NCBI GenBank assembly: GCA_903917505.1
Contig: CAIXAY010000498.1
Location: forward strand, 1 to 14,396
Origin: an uncultured beta proteobacterium
GTDB lineage: Bacteria > Pseudomonadota > Gammaproteobacteria > Burkholderiales > Rhodocyclaceae
Length of the DNA: 14,396 nucleotides
Direction of reading: 5' to 3'
Shown here: positions 1-7,227 of the stretch, piece after piece
How the letters are laid out: each line of letters opens with the position of its first letter
Position numbering within the stretch: position 1 is the first letter of the stretch
The notes under the pieces: model-generated
The model's database searches: none
Told to the model about the DNA's origin: nothing
The model's input: only the letters and a program-made list of their open reading frames with translations
Position numbers and translations under genes: made by a program

Positions 1-276
1 AAGCGCGGCGGCCGCATCTGCCTGGCGGCGTTCACCGACAAGCCGGTACTCGTCGACATCGCTGCGCTGGTGCGCAACAACATCACGCTGTTCGGCATCC
101 GCGGCGAGGGCAAGGGCGCCACGCATCGCGCCGCTTCGCTGATGGCGCAGAAGCGCTTCGACGCGAAGATCATTCATACCCATACGTTCACGCTCGACGA
201 AGTCCCGACGGCGATCAAATATGCCCGCGAGCGCACCGACGACGCGATCAAAGTGGTGGTGAAGATTTCCCGATAG
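1..276 (+). CDS. Zinc-type alcohol dehydrogenase (MDR superfamily), C-terminal fragment
   Basis: The open frame runs in from the left edge and ends at a TAG, leaving the last 91 residues of a longer protein. The visible part resembles the end of medium-chain zinc-dependent dehydrogenases such as threonine dehydrogenase-like and polyol dehydrogenases. A strand beginning GGRICLAAF closes the Rossmann domain. A NNITLFGIRGEG segment follows, and the end is a typical TLDEVPTAIKYA ... DDAIKVVVKI tail. The zinc ligands and the nucleotide-binding glycine motif would lie upstream of the window, so cofactor and metal cannot be confirmed. The stop is 37 nt before the next gene on the same strand, consistent with one transcript. 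The likely role is NAD(P)-dependent oxidation of a secondary hydroxyl in the pathway encoded downstream. A GTG at 70 is internal and not the real start. Confidence 0.82.
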   Translation, partial: KRGGRICLAAFTDKPVLVDIAALVRNNITLFGIRGEGKGATHRAASLMAQKRFDAKIIHTHTFTLDEVPTAIKYARERTDDAIKVVVKISR

Positions 277-301
277 ACCGTTAGCATCTCAAACCAATAA
301 C

Positions 302-308
302 GAGGGAG
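302..308 (+). promoter_or_regulatory. Ribosome binding site deciding the isomerase-like start
   Basis: A purine-rich GAGGGAG lies 5 nt before the ATG at 314 but only 2 nt before the adjacent in-frame GTG at 311. The spacing favours ATG 314 as the start. Confidence 0.6.
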
Positions 309-313
309 CGGTG

Positions 314-1234
314 ATGGAAAATTGTTCGATTTACAAATACGTGAAACTCGGGATCGTCCATTTCAAGGCTTATCCCGAGGCGACCACCGGCGAAGGTCCG
401 ATCGTCGAGACGCTGCGCAAGATCGTCGAAGACGATTTCTGGACGGCGGTCGAGGTCGGCTGGATGAAGGACCCCAAGGTCAGGAACGAGGCGCGCAAGC
501 TCCTCGAAACCTCGCACATGGAAGTCTGCTACGCCAACCAGCCGCGCATGTTTACCGGCAAGCTCAACATCAACGCCTTCGATCCGGCCGAGCGCAAGAA
601 AGCGATCAGCGCCATGAAGAACGGCGTCGATGAGGCCTTTCAACTCGGCGCGTCGTGCATGCGCGTGTTCTCGGGCAAGCATCCGGGCGAGGAGAAAAAA
701 GAAGACGCCAAGAAAATCCTGATCGACTCCCTGCGCGAAATCTGCGAATACACCAACGAACAGGGGCCGATGGAAATCTACATGAAGGTGTTCGACTACG
801 ACATCGACAAGGCCTTCCTGATCGGTCATTTCCAGGATGCCGCCGACGTGACCGAGGTGCTGCACAAGGAGTTTGCCAACTTCGGCGTCCTCGCCGACCT
901 GTCGCACTTTCCGCTGCTGCGCGAAACCCCCGAGTATGCGATTCCCTTGGTCAAGCAATACCCGATGCACTTCCACATCGGTAACTGCGCGTTCCGCGAT
1001 CGTAAGCATCCGGGTTACGGCGACCTGCAACCGCGTTTCGGCATGCCGGGCGGTGAGATCGATACGCTCGACGTCCGAAATTATTTCCGCCTGCTGCTCG
1101 ACCTGAATCTCCTCAATCCGGATAAGCGGCCGGTGCTCAGTGCCGAAGTAAGGCCGCTGCTTGCCGAGGAGACTTCCGAAGTGATCATTGCCAACACCAA
1201 GCGCGTCATCAAAGAAGCCTGGGCGATGGTGTAG
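314..1234 (+). CDS. Sugar phosphate isomerase/epimerase-like TIM-barrel protein
   Basis: A 306-residue protein that fits the xylose isomerase-like/AP endonuclease 2 TIM-barrel superfamily, which includes inosose dehydratase (IolE), inosose isomerase (IolI) and ketose 3-epimerases. Residues placed like the family's metal ligands are visible: Glu47 in VEVGW, Glu154 in MEIYM, Asp195 and His198 in ADLSH, His219 and His221 in HFHIGN, and Glu278 in SAEV. The loop KHPGYGDLQPRFGMPGGE (residues 231-248) is conserved in a subgroup of these proteins. The ligand assignments are by pattern, not alignment. The protein probably binds one divalent metal and catalyses an isomerisation, epimerisation or dehydration next to a carbonyl. 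It lies 14 nt before the molybdenum hydroxylase FAD gene, so a role in the same pathway is likely. The exact reaction is unknown. Confidence 0.82.
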   Translation: MENCSIYKYVKLGIVHFKAYPEATTGEGPIVETLRKIVEDDFWTAVEVGWMKDPKVRNEARKLLETSHMEVCYANQPRMFTGKLNINAFDPAERKKAISAMKNGVDEAFQLGASCMRVFSGKHPGEEKKEDAKKILIDSLREICEYTNEQGPMEIYMKVFDYDIDKAFLIGHFQDAADVTEVLHKEFANFGVLADLSHFPLLRETPEYAIPLVKQYPMHFHIGNCAFRDRKHPGYGDLQPRFGMPGGEIDTLDVRNYFRLLLDLNLLNPDKRPVLSAEVRPLLAEETSEVIIANTKRVIKEAWAMV

Positions 1235-1248
1235 GTGGAAGCGAAGCG

Positions 1249-2169
1249 ATGCTGACCTTCGACGATTATCGGACGCCGACGACGCTGGGCGAAGCGCTGG
1301 AAATCCTGCAAGGGGTTGCCGGCGCGCGCATCGTCGCCGGGGCGACTGACCTCTTGCCGTGGGCGAGGGACGGGCGCGCCGGTGACGTTCATCTCGGTAC
1401 CCTGGTCGATGTTTGCCGGATTCCCGAGTTGCAGGGCATCGCCCTGGCGGCAGGCGGTCGTGCGCGAATCCGCATGGGCGCGGCGACGACCATCTCGGCA
1501 TTTCAGTACCACCCGCTGTTGCAAGTCCAGGCGCCGCTGCTCGGACACTGTGCCGCGTGGTTCGCCGACGGGCAGATCCGCGAGCAGGCGACGGTCGGCG
1601 GCAACCTGGTCAATGCTTCGCCAGCCGGCGATTCGCAGCCGGCGTTGCTGACCATGAATACGCACCTGACCCTGGCGCGCTTGGAAAACGGGAAAATTCT
1701 CGAGCGCACGCTGCCCTTGTCGGAGTTCATCGTCGGCCCCGGCCAGACGCGGCGCCAGCCACATGAAATCATGACGCAGCTCGAATTCGATGCTTTGCCC
1801 GAGCATGGTGCGGCGTTCGAAAAGGTCGGACACCGCCGTTCGATGGTCATCTCGACCGTGTGCCTGGCGGCGCTCGTCAAGCTCGATGCGGAACGTCGCC
1901 GGATCGAAGACGTGCGCATCGCCATCGGCGCGGTCGGGCCGGTGCCGCTGCGCCTCGACGACGTCGAGGACTTCCTCGCCGGTCAAGTGGCGACGGGCGC
2001 CAGCCTTCGCCAGGCGGCGCAAATGACCGTTGGCCGGGTGCGATCGCGCAGTCGGCAGACCTACCGCCGCGAGGTGCTGGTCAATTTCGTCGAACGCGCG
2101 CTCATCGACGCCCTGGCCCAGGCTGGATTGGCGGTGGCTCGCCTGCCCAAGGAGACCGCCCGTGTCTGA
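1249..2169 (+). CDS. Molybdenum hydroxylase, FAD-binding medium subunit (CoxM/XdhB-like)
   Basis: A 306-residue FAD-binding subunit of a xanthine oxidase-family molybdenum hydroxylase. It passes electrons between the [2Fe-2S] clusters and an acceptor. Two FAD-contact motifs stand out: VAGATDL at residues 29-35 (family consensus AGGTDL) and TVGGNLVNASPAGD at 115-128, a near-perfect family signature. The end (RSRSRQTYRREVLVNFVERAL) matches the CO dehydrogenase flavoprotein C-terminal domain. The protein is of usual length and lacks the extra cysteine-rich insert that carries a [4Fe-4S] cluster in 4-hydroxybenzoyl-CoA reductase. The ATG at 1249 is preceded by a GGTGGAAG purine stretch. Its stop overlaps the start of the next subunit by 8 nt, so translation is probably coupled. 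The order FAD, Fe-S, Mo matches many CoxMSL-type operons. The substrate cannot be deduced from this subunit. Confidence 0.93.
   Translation: MLTFDDYRTPTTLGEALEILQGVAGARIVAGATDLLPWARDGRAGDVHLGTLVDVCRIPELQGIALAAGGRARIRMGAATTISAFQYHPLLQVQAPLLGHCAAWFADGQIREQATVGGNLVNASPAGDSQPALLTMNTHLTLARLENGKILERTLPLSEFIVGPGQTRRQPHEIMTQLEFDALPEHGAAFEKVGHRRSMVISTVCLAALVKLDAERRRIEDVRIAIGAVGPVPLRLDDVEDFLAGQVATGASLRQAAQMTVGRVRSRSRQTYRREVLVNFVERALIDALAQAGLAVARLPKETARV
2149..2154 (+). promoter_or_regulatory. Ribosome binding site deciding the GTG start of the Fe-S/Mo subunit
   Basis: AAGGAG lies 7 nt upstream of the GTG at 2162, inside the end of the FAD-subunit gene. No comparable site precedes the later in-frame ATG at 2210. 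This supports GTG 2162 and an overlapping, coupled gene pair. Confidence 0.65.
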
Positions 2170-4117
2170 ACAAGAAATCACTTCGCCGCCCGGCGACGGC
2201 CGGCACCCGATGACCGAAGTTACCGCGACGGTGAACGGCCGCAAGATCACCCGCAGCGTGCCCAATCATTACCGCCTGATCGACTTCGTTCGTGAAGAGC
2301 TCAAACTCACCGGCACCAAGGAGGGTTGCGGCGCCGGCGAGTGCGGCACCTGTTCGATGCTGGTCGATGGCAAGCTCGTCAAGAGCTGCATGATGCCGGT
2401 GCAAAAAATCCAGGGCGCAACGATCGAAACGATCGACGACCTAGACCGCGACCACGGCATGACGGTGGTCCAGCGCGCCTTCCACAAGTCGGGCGGCAGC
2501 CAGTGCGGTTACTGCATTCCGGGCATGGTGATGGCGGCCACCGCGACCCTGCGCCGCAACCCCGATGCCGGCATCGACCAGATCAAGGAGGGCCTGGGCG
2601 GGAATATTTGCCGCTGCACCGGCTATCAGAAAATCGTCGATGCCGTCGAACTGGCGCGCGACGTGCTCAACGGCAGCAAGCCCGAATCGGTGCTCGCCGA
2701 GGAAGAAGCAAGCACAAGCTTCGTCGGGCACAGCACGCGGCGCCTCGACGCCCCGGCCAAGGTCACCGGCGCGATCAAGTACGCCGCCGACATGTCGATG
2801 CCCAACATGCTGCATCTGCAGGTGCTGCGCAGCCCGCACCCGCACGCGCGCATCGTGCGCATCGACGCCGGCGCGGCGCGCGCCATGCCCGGCGTCGAAT
2901 GCGTGATCACCAGCGACGATGTCCCCGGCATAGACAATTTCGGCGTGGCGATCGAGGACCAGCCGATCATGGCGCGCGGCGTGGTGCGCTATGTCGGCGA
3001 GGCGGTGCTCGCCGTGGCCGCTGAAACGCTGGACATCGCGCGCGCCGCGCTGCGCAGCATCCACGTCGAGTACGAGCTGTTGCCGGCGCTTTTCGACCCG
3101 CATCAGGCGATGGCCCCGGGTGCCGTGCAACTGCACGATTTCGCCGCGAACAATATCTGCAAGCACACCAAGATTCGCCGCGGCGACGTTGACGCCGGCT
3201 TGCGCGAAGCCGACCTGATCGTCGAGGAAAGCTATCAGACCGGGCAGATCGAGCATTCCTACCTCGAACCCGAAGCCGGATTGGCCTACCTTGAACCCGA
3301 CGGCTGCGTCACGGTGCACTCGCCGAGCCAGAACATCACGCACCACCGGCATATGCTGGCCAAGATTCTCGGCCGGCCGATCAACAAGGTGCGCATGATC
3401 ATGAGCACCGTCGGCGGTGGTTTCGGCGGCAAGGAGGACATGCTCTACCAGGGCATCCTGGCGCTCGCGGCGATCAAGGCGCGGCGGCCGGTGCGCTACG
3501 TGTTCACGCGCGAGGAGAGTTTCATCGCCAGCGCCAAGCGCCATCCGTTCAGGATCCAGTACACCATGGGCCTCAAGCGCGACGGCCGCATCACCACGAC
3601 GCGCATGGTGATGGTTTCGGACGGCGGCGCCTACGCCATGTCCACGCCCTACGTGATGAACAAATCGGCGATGCTCGGGCCGGGGCCGTATGCCCTTGCC
3701 AATCTGTGGGTCGATGCCATCGGCGTTTATACCAACAATACGCCGAGCGGCGCGATGCGCGCCTTCGGCGGCTTCCAGGCGGAGTTTTCGACCGAGGCGC
3801 ATCTTGATTTGTGCGCCGAGCGTCTGGGCATGGACCCGGTGGCCCTGCGCATGGTGAACCTGATGCGCGACGGCGCGACGACGCACACGCGGCAACAACT
3901 CGATCGCGTGCTGGCGACCGAGTGCCTGGCCGCGGTGGTGGCCGCCGCGGGCTGGGACGCCGGCGTGCCTTACCGCCAGGGGGCGGGCCAGGCGCCGCGC
4001 AGGGATCTCGATGGTCCGGGCACACGCCCGCCGTGTACGCTCGGCACGCAGCGTGCGGCGCCAGGTGCCGTGGCGCCGGCCGGCAGCGTCGCCGCAGAAC
4101 TGGAGCAAACGCCATGA
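2162..4117 (+). CDS. Molybdenum hydroxylase: [2Fe-2S] domain fused to N-terminal half of molybdopterin subunit
   Basis: A 651-residue protein combining two modules. Residues about 18-170 are a CoxS/XdhC-type iron-sulfur subunit with all eight cluster cysteines. Cys56, 61, 64 and 76 form the plant-ferredoxin-type site (GCGAGECGTC); Cys115, 118, 150 and 152 form the second site (CGYC and CRC). From about residue 187 follows the aldehyde oxidase/xanthine dehydrogenase a/b hammerhead domain (GHSTRRLDAPAKVTG), then the first Mo-cofactor-binding domain with GGGFGGKE at 418-425 and GAMRAFGG at 530-537. The chain stops after a 53-residue Ala/Pro/Arg/Gly-rich tail, before the second Mo-binding domain, which is encoded by the next gene. 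The ATG of that gene overlaps this stop (ATGA). GTG 2162 is chosen on its ribosome binding site; ATG 2210 is the alternative. The domain assignment is secure; whether the split is native is less so. Confidence 0.9.
   Translation: MSEQEITSPPGDGRHPMTEVTATVNGRKITRSVPNHYRLIDFVREELKLTGTKEGCGAGECGTCSMLVDGKLVKSCMMPVQKIQGATIETIDDLDRDHGMTVVQRAFHKSGGSQCGYCIPGMVMAATATLRRNPDAGIDQIKEGLGGNICRCTGYQKIVDAVELARDVLNGSKPESVLAEEEASTSFVGHSTRRLDAPAKVTGAIKYAADMSMPNMLHLQVLRSPHPHARIVRIDAGAARAMPGVECVITSDDVPGIDNFGVAIEDQPIMARGVVRYVGEAVLAVAAETLDIARAALRSIHVEYELLPALFDPHQAMAPGAVQLHDFAANNICKHTKIRRGDVDAGLREADLIVEESYQTGQIEHSYLEPEAGLAYLEPDGCVTVHSPSQNITHHRHMLAKILGRPINKVRMIMSTVGGGFGGKEDMLYQGILALAAIKARRPVRYVFTREESFIASAKRHPFRIQYTMGLKRDGRITTTRMVMVSDGGAYAMSTPYVMNKSAMLGPGPYALANLWVDAIGVYTNNTPSGAMRAFGGFQAEFSTEAHLDLCAERLGMDPVALRMVNLMRDGATTHTRQQLDRVLATECLAAVVAAAGWDAGVPYRQGAGQAPRRDLDGPGTRPPCTLGTQRAAPGAVAPAGSVAAELEQTP
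4057..4077 (+). other. GC-rich hairpin just upstream of the split-subunit junction
   Basis: GGCGCCA (4057-4063) and TGGCGCC (4071-4077) form a perfect 7-bp stem with a 7-nt loop. It lies in the low-complexity 3' tail of the Fe-S/Mo gene, 24 nt before the ribosome binding site of the next gene. In the mRNA it could modulate coupled translation, but such stems arise easily by chance in GC-rich sequence. Confidence 0.3.
4102..4105 (+). promoter_or_regulatory. Ribosome binding site for the separate C-terminal Mo subunit
   Basis: GGAG sits 8 nt upstream of the ATG at 4114. Together with the ATGA stop/start overlap it argues that the C-terminal half is translated as its own protein. Confidence 0.5.
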
Positions 4118-5160
4118 AACATCGTGGACGCGGGGTCGCCTGCGGCTGGTTCGGCATCGCCCGCACGGCGGCCATGGACAGGGCGGCGGTGTGGGTCGAA
4201 CTCGACGACGGCGGAACGGTGAAGATCGCCACCGGCGTCACCGAGATCGGCGAAGGCATACTCACCGGCGTGTGCCAGATCGCCGCGCAGGAAATGGGCG
4301 TGCGGCCGGAAGACATCGTCCTTGCCGACAACGACACGGCGCGTGTTCCGGAAGGCGCGCACGCCGGTGCGTCGCGCCAGTCCTACATGATCGGCAACGC
4401 CGTGGCGATCGGCTGCCGCGAGGCCTTCGGCAAGTTTCGCGTGGCGATGGGTGCCTATTGGGGCGTGACGCCGGGCAGCATCGAGGCGTTCGCCGGCGAG
4501 GTCTGGGTCGAAGGCTCGCCGAGCAAGCGCATGAGCATGGCGCACGCGGCGCATGTGCTGAAGAAGGAAGCCGGCGTGGTCATCGTCGGTAGCGGCCTGT
4601 TCACCTCGCACCATGGCGGGCTCGATCCGGAAACCGGCGAAGCGACGCCCTGGCAGAGTTACGTCTTCGGCGCGCAAATCGCCGAGGTCGAAGTCGACGA
4701 CGACACCGGCGAGGTCCAGGTGCTCGGCGTCTGGGCGGCGCACGACGTCGGCCGCGTGATCAATCCGCAACAGGTCGAAGGCCAGATCGAAGGCGCGGTG
4801 GTGATGGGCGTCGGCCATGCGCTGATGGAAGAATATACGCAGGTCGACGGACAAACGACGACGCCCGGTTTTGCCAAGTACATCCTGCCGACCGCGCTCG
4901 ACAGTCCGCAGGTCACCTCGGTGCTGATCGACGAGCCCGACCCGAAGACGCCGCTCGGGGTCAAGGGCATCGGCGAACCCGCATTGACGCCGACGGCGCC
5001 GGCGATCATCAACGCCATATACGATGCCGTCGGGGTGCGCATGACGCGCATGCCGGCGACGCCCGAACGCGTGCTCGAAGCCTTGCGGCAAAAGCGGGCG
5101 GCGCGGACCGAAACAGTGCGCGCCGAGGACTGCCTGGCGCAAGCGGTGGCGCGCGACTGA
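4114..5160 (+). CDS. Molybdenum hydroxylase, C-terminal half of molybdopterin subunit (second Mo-binding domain)
   Basis: A 348-residue protein corresponding to the second molybdopterin-binding domain of xanthine oxidase-family large subunits. It starts at RGRGVACGWFGIARTA, the point where this domain begins in single-chain relatives. It contains GVTEIGEG (41-48), GASRQSYMIGNA (85-96), and GVKGIGEPALTPTAPAI (282-298). Glu288 in the last motif is the expected catalytic base that activates the Mo-bound hydroxyl. The usual family motif is EIGQG, with a glutamine near the cofactor; here it reads EIGEG. The length, about 37 kDa, is like the medium subunit of Eubacterium barkeri nicotinate dehydrogenase, a known case of a split Mo subunit. 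It must pair with the upstream Fe-S/Mo-N protein to form the active site. A 79-nt gap follows before the ThDP enzyme. Confidence 0.9.
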   Translation: MKHRGRGVACGWFGIARTAAMDRAAVWVELDDGGTVKIATGVTEIGEGILTGVCQIAAQEMGVRPEDIVLADNDTARVPEGAHAGASRQSYMIGNAVAIGCREAFGKFRVAMGAYWGVTPGSIEAFAGEVWVEGSPSKRMSMAHAAHVLKKEAGVVIVGSGLFTSHHGGLDPETGEATPWQSYVFGAQIAEVEVDDDTGEVQVLGVWAAHDVGRVINPQQVEGQIEGAVVMGVGHALMEEYTQVDGQTTTPGFAKYILPTALDSPQVTSVLIDEPDPKTPLGVKGIGEPALTPTAPAIINAIYDAVGVRMTRMPATPERVLEALRQKRAARTETVRAEDCLAQAVARD

Positions 5161-5227
5161 AAGTCGCCGCGCCGCGCAGCGGCTCGGCCGCAACGACGAA
5201 ATTCTGACAAGGCGCGCAGCAGCGTGC

Positions 5228-5234
5228 GAGGGAG
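5228..5234 (+). promoter_or_regulatory. Ribosome binding site deciding the ThDP-enzyme start
   Basis: GAGGGAG ends at 5234, 5 nt before the ATG at 5240. The in-frame GTG at 5234 would overlap this site, so ATG 5240 is preferred. Confidence 0.6.
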
Positions 5235-5239
5235 TGAAA

Positions 5240-7150
5240 ATGAACCAGGCGAGGGACCTGCCCGTCATCGGGCAAGCAGGGAGCGCCGGCCAGCAGGCCC
5301 GCGCCAGGGCGATTGCCGCTGCCGGCGGCCTGCAGGCGGCGCTGGATAGCGGGCTGTTGCCCAGACAGGTCGACGTCTCGCTCTGCGAAGGGCTGGTGCT
5401 CGGCCTGCTGCGCCAGGGCGTGAGCAAATATCTGGCGATATTCGGACACGGTTCGACCGATCTCGGTGAAGTGCTGCGCGTCTATACCGACGCCGGCGTG
5501 ACCCGCGTGTTCAACTTCCGCAACGAAGTCGAGATGGCCCACGCCGGCACCGCGCTGGCCTGGGTCTATGGCGAAACCTGTGCGGTGGTGACTTCGATCG
5601 GGCCGGGCGCTTTGCAGGCACTCGTCGGTTCGCTCGCCGCGGCGTCCAACGGCGTCGGCGTGTATCACATCTACGGCGATGAGACGACGCACGGCGAAGG
5701 CTACAACATGCAGCAGATCCCCAAGCCGCAGCAGCATCTCTACGGGCAAATGACCGCGCTGATGGGACAGTCCTACGTGCTGCACACGCCGCAAGCCCTG
5801 CGCGACGCGCTGCGCCGCGGCACGCAGTGCGTGCACCACCCGGTCAAGGCCGGGCCTTTTTATTTGCTGCTGCCGCTCAATACCCAGCCGCAGGTGATCG
5901 AAGCCTTGAACCTCGCTGCCCTGCCCGAGCGGCTCAAACTGCCGCGCACCGGCGTCGCCGACGAGCCGGCCATCGCCCGGGCGGCGGCGCTGATTCGCGG
6001 CTACCGCCGCATCGTCATGAAAGTCGGCGGCGGCGGCCGCGCCTTTGCCGCGCAAGTGCGCACCCTGGCCGAAGCCAGCGGGGCCGCGGTGGTGTGCTCG
6101 CCGGGCTCGACCGGCGTGCTGCCCGACGCGCATCCGCAGAACATGCACGTCGGCGGCAGCAAGGGCTCGATCAGCGGCAACCACGCGATGGAAAACGGCG
6201 AATTGCTGATCGTCATCGGTTCGCGCGGAGTGTGCCAGGCCGATTGCTCGGGGGTCGGCTACCCGAATGTGCGGGCGGTGATCAACATCAACGCCGATCT
6301 TGCCGACGTTGCGCACTACAACGCGACGCTGGCGCTGCAGGGCGACATCGGTGCGGTCATCGAGCAATTGCTGCGCGCCTTGCCGCCAGTCAGCAAGTCG
6401 CCCGTGGCCAGCCAGGCCTGGCTCGCTGAATGCGCCACGAAGAAAGCGCAATGGAAAGCGCTGCTGGACGAACGGCAATCGGCGCCGCCGCTGCTCGATC
6501 CGGTCTGGCAACGTCCGGTCCTGTCGCAGCCGGTGGCGATCAAGGTCGTGTGCGATTTCGCCAAGGCGATTTCGGCGCTCAAGTTTTTCGACGCCGGCGA
6601 CGTGCAGGCCAACGGTTTTCAGACCGTTGAAGACGACCGGCCCTTCGAGACCTATACCGAGACCGGCGCCTCCTTCATGGGATTTGCCGTTTGCGCGTTG
6701 ACTGCCGCCGCGGTGGCGGGCCGTCCGCGTTACGGTATCGCGTTCACCGGCGACGGCTCGTTCATGATGAATCCGCAGGCGTTGATCAGCGCCGTCGAGC
6801 ACGGCGCCAAGGGCATGATCGTCGTTTTCGACAACCGCCGCATGGCGGCCATCTCGGGCCTGCAGCAAGCGCAATACGGCATCGACTTTCGGACCAATGA
6901 CACGGTGGCGGTTGACTATGTGCGATTGGCTTCCAGCGTCGCCGGCGTCAAGGCGGTGTTCGGCGGCGATAGCGTGCAAGGGCTGCAAGCCGCGCTGCAG
7001 GAAGCGCACGCGCACGATGGCCTGTCGCTGGTGCACGTTCCGGTCTATGCCGGCGCCGCGCCCGAAGGCGGGCTCGGCGCCTACGGTTCGTGGAACGTCG
7101 GCAACTGGTGCGCCGACGTGCAGCGCCGCTACGGCAATTCCGATATTTGA
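5240..7150 (+). CDS. ThDP-dependent C-C hydrolase/lyase, IolD-like
   Basis: A 636-residue thiamine diphosphate enzyme of the acetolactate synthase fold. The N-terminal PYR domain has IFGHG (67-71) and Glu96 in FRNEVEMAHAG, aligned with the Glu that activates ThDP. The central domain follows, then a C-terminal PP domain with the diphosphate/Mg motif GDGSFMMN (504-511) ending at DN (531-532). Length and the segments IFGHG, NE-x2-MAHA, FRTND-x4-VDY and GSWNVG resemble IolD, which hydrolyses a cyclic 1,2-diketone of the inositol pathway (3D-trihydroxycyclohexane-1,2-dione). I compared these with remembered IolD sequence, not an alignment. No other iol genes are visible, apart from the IolE/IolI-type barrel upstream. 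The likely role is ThDP-dependent C-C cleavage of a cyclic diketone or alpha-ketol, or an acyloin-type reaction. It lies 79 nt after the Mo subunit, with its own strong ribosome binding site. Confidence 0.85.
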   Translation: MNQARDLPVIGQAGSAGQQARARAIAAAGGLQAALDSGLLPRQVDVSLCEGLVLGLLRQGVSKYLAIFGHGSTDLGEVLRVYTDAGVTRVFNFRNEVEMAHAGTALAWVYGETCAVVTSIGPGALQALVGSLAAASNGVGVYHIYGDETTHGEGYNMQQIPKPQQHLYGQMTALMGQSYVLHTPQALRDALRRGTQCVHHPVKAGPFYLLLPLNTQPQVIEALNLAALPERLKLPRTGVADEPAIARAAALIRGYRRIVMKVGGGGRAFAAQVRTLAEASGAAVVCSPGSTGVLPDAHPQNMHVGGSKGSISGNHAMENGELLIVIGSRGVCQADCSGVGYPNVRAVININADLADVAHYNATLALQGDIGAVIEQLLRALPPVSKSPVASQAWLAECATKKAQWKALLDERQSAPPLLDPVWQRPVLSQPVAIKVVCDFAKAISALKFFDAGDVQANGFQTVEDDRPFETYTETGASFMGFAVCALTAAAVAGRPRYGIAFTGDGSFMMNPQALISAVEHGAKGMIVVFDNRRMAAISGLQQAQYGIDFRTNDTVAVDYVRLASSVAGVKAVFGGDSVQGLQAALQEAHAHDGLSLVHVPVYAGAAPEGGLGAYGSWNVGNWCADVQRRYGNSDI

Positions 7151-7227
7151 TTCACGGCAGCAAATGACATAAAGCGCTAAGACTTTTATGCAAATTACAT
7201 TGTGCAACATCATGGGGAGCAAACATC
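7151..7227 (+). promoter_or_regulatory. AT-rich spacer before the permease, possible secondary promoter
   Basis: This 77-nt gap is clearly more AT-rich than the surrounding genes. TTGATT (7147-7152) and TAAAGC (7170-7175) are 17 nt apart, a weak match to a sigma-70 promoter (4 of 6 and 3 of 6). GGGGAG (7214-7219), 8 nt before the ATG at 7228, is a good ribosome binding site. The base-composition change is what I see; promoter activity is a guess. Confidence 0.25.

Noticed and set aside
2030..2161. Longer N-terminus for the Fe-S/Mo protein
   Set aside because: It would overlap the conserved end of the FAD subunit by about 140 nt, has no family similarity, and the good ribosome binding site is at 2149-2154.
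2441..4108. Minus-strand open frame of about 555 codons opposite the Fe-S/Mo gene
   Set aside because: Shadow frame; all cysteine and Mo-site motifs are on the plus strand.
3811..4113. Upstream extension of the C-terminal Mo subunit in its own frame
   Set aside because: The translation before ATG 4114 is Arg/Gly-rich and unlike the family, and this stretch already codes for the end of the upstream protein in another frame.
1249..5160. Genuine aerobic CO dehydrogenase (CoxMSL)
   Set aside because: The CoxL active-site loop with the catalytic cysteine (AYRCSFR-type) is absent; the corresponding segment reads GAMRAFGG. The architecture is also fused and split differently.
5009..7222. Long minus-strand open frame (about 737 codons) opposite the ThDP enzyme
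   Set aside because: It is the antisense shadow of a well-supported gene in GC-rich DNA. Its composition is rich in His, Arg, Ala and Gly and no domain motif is visible.
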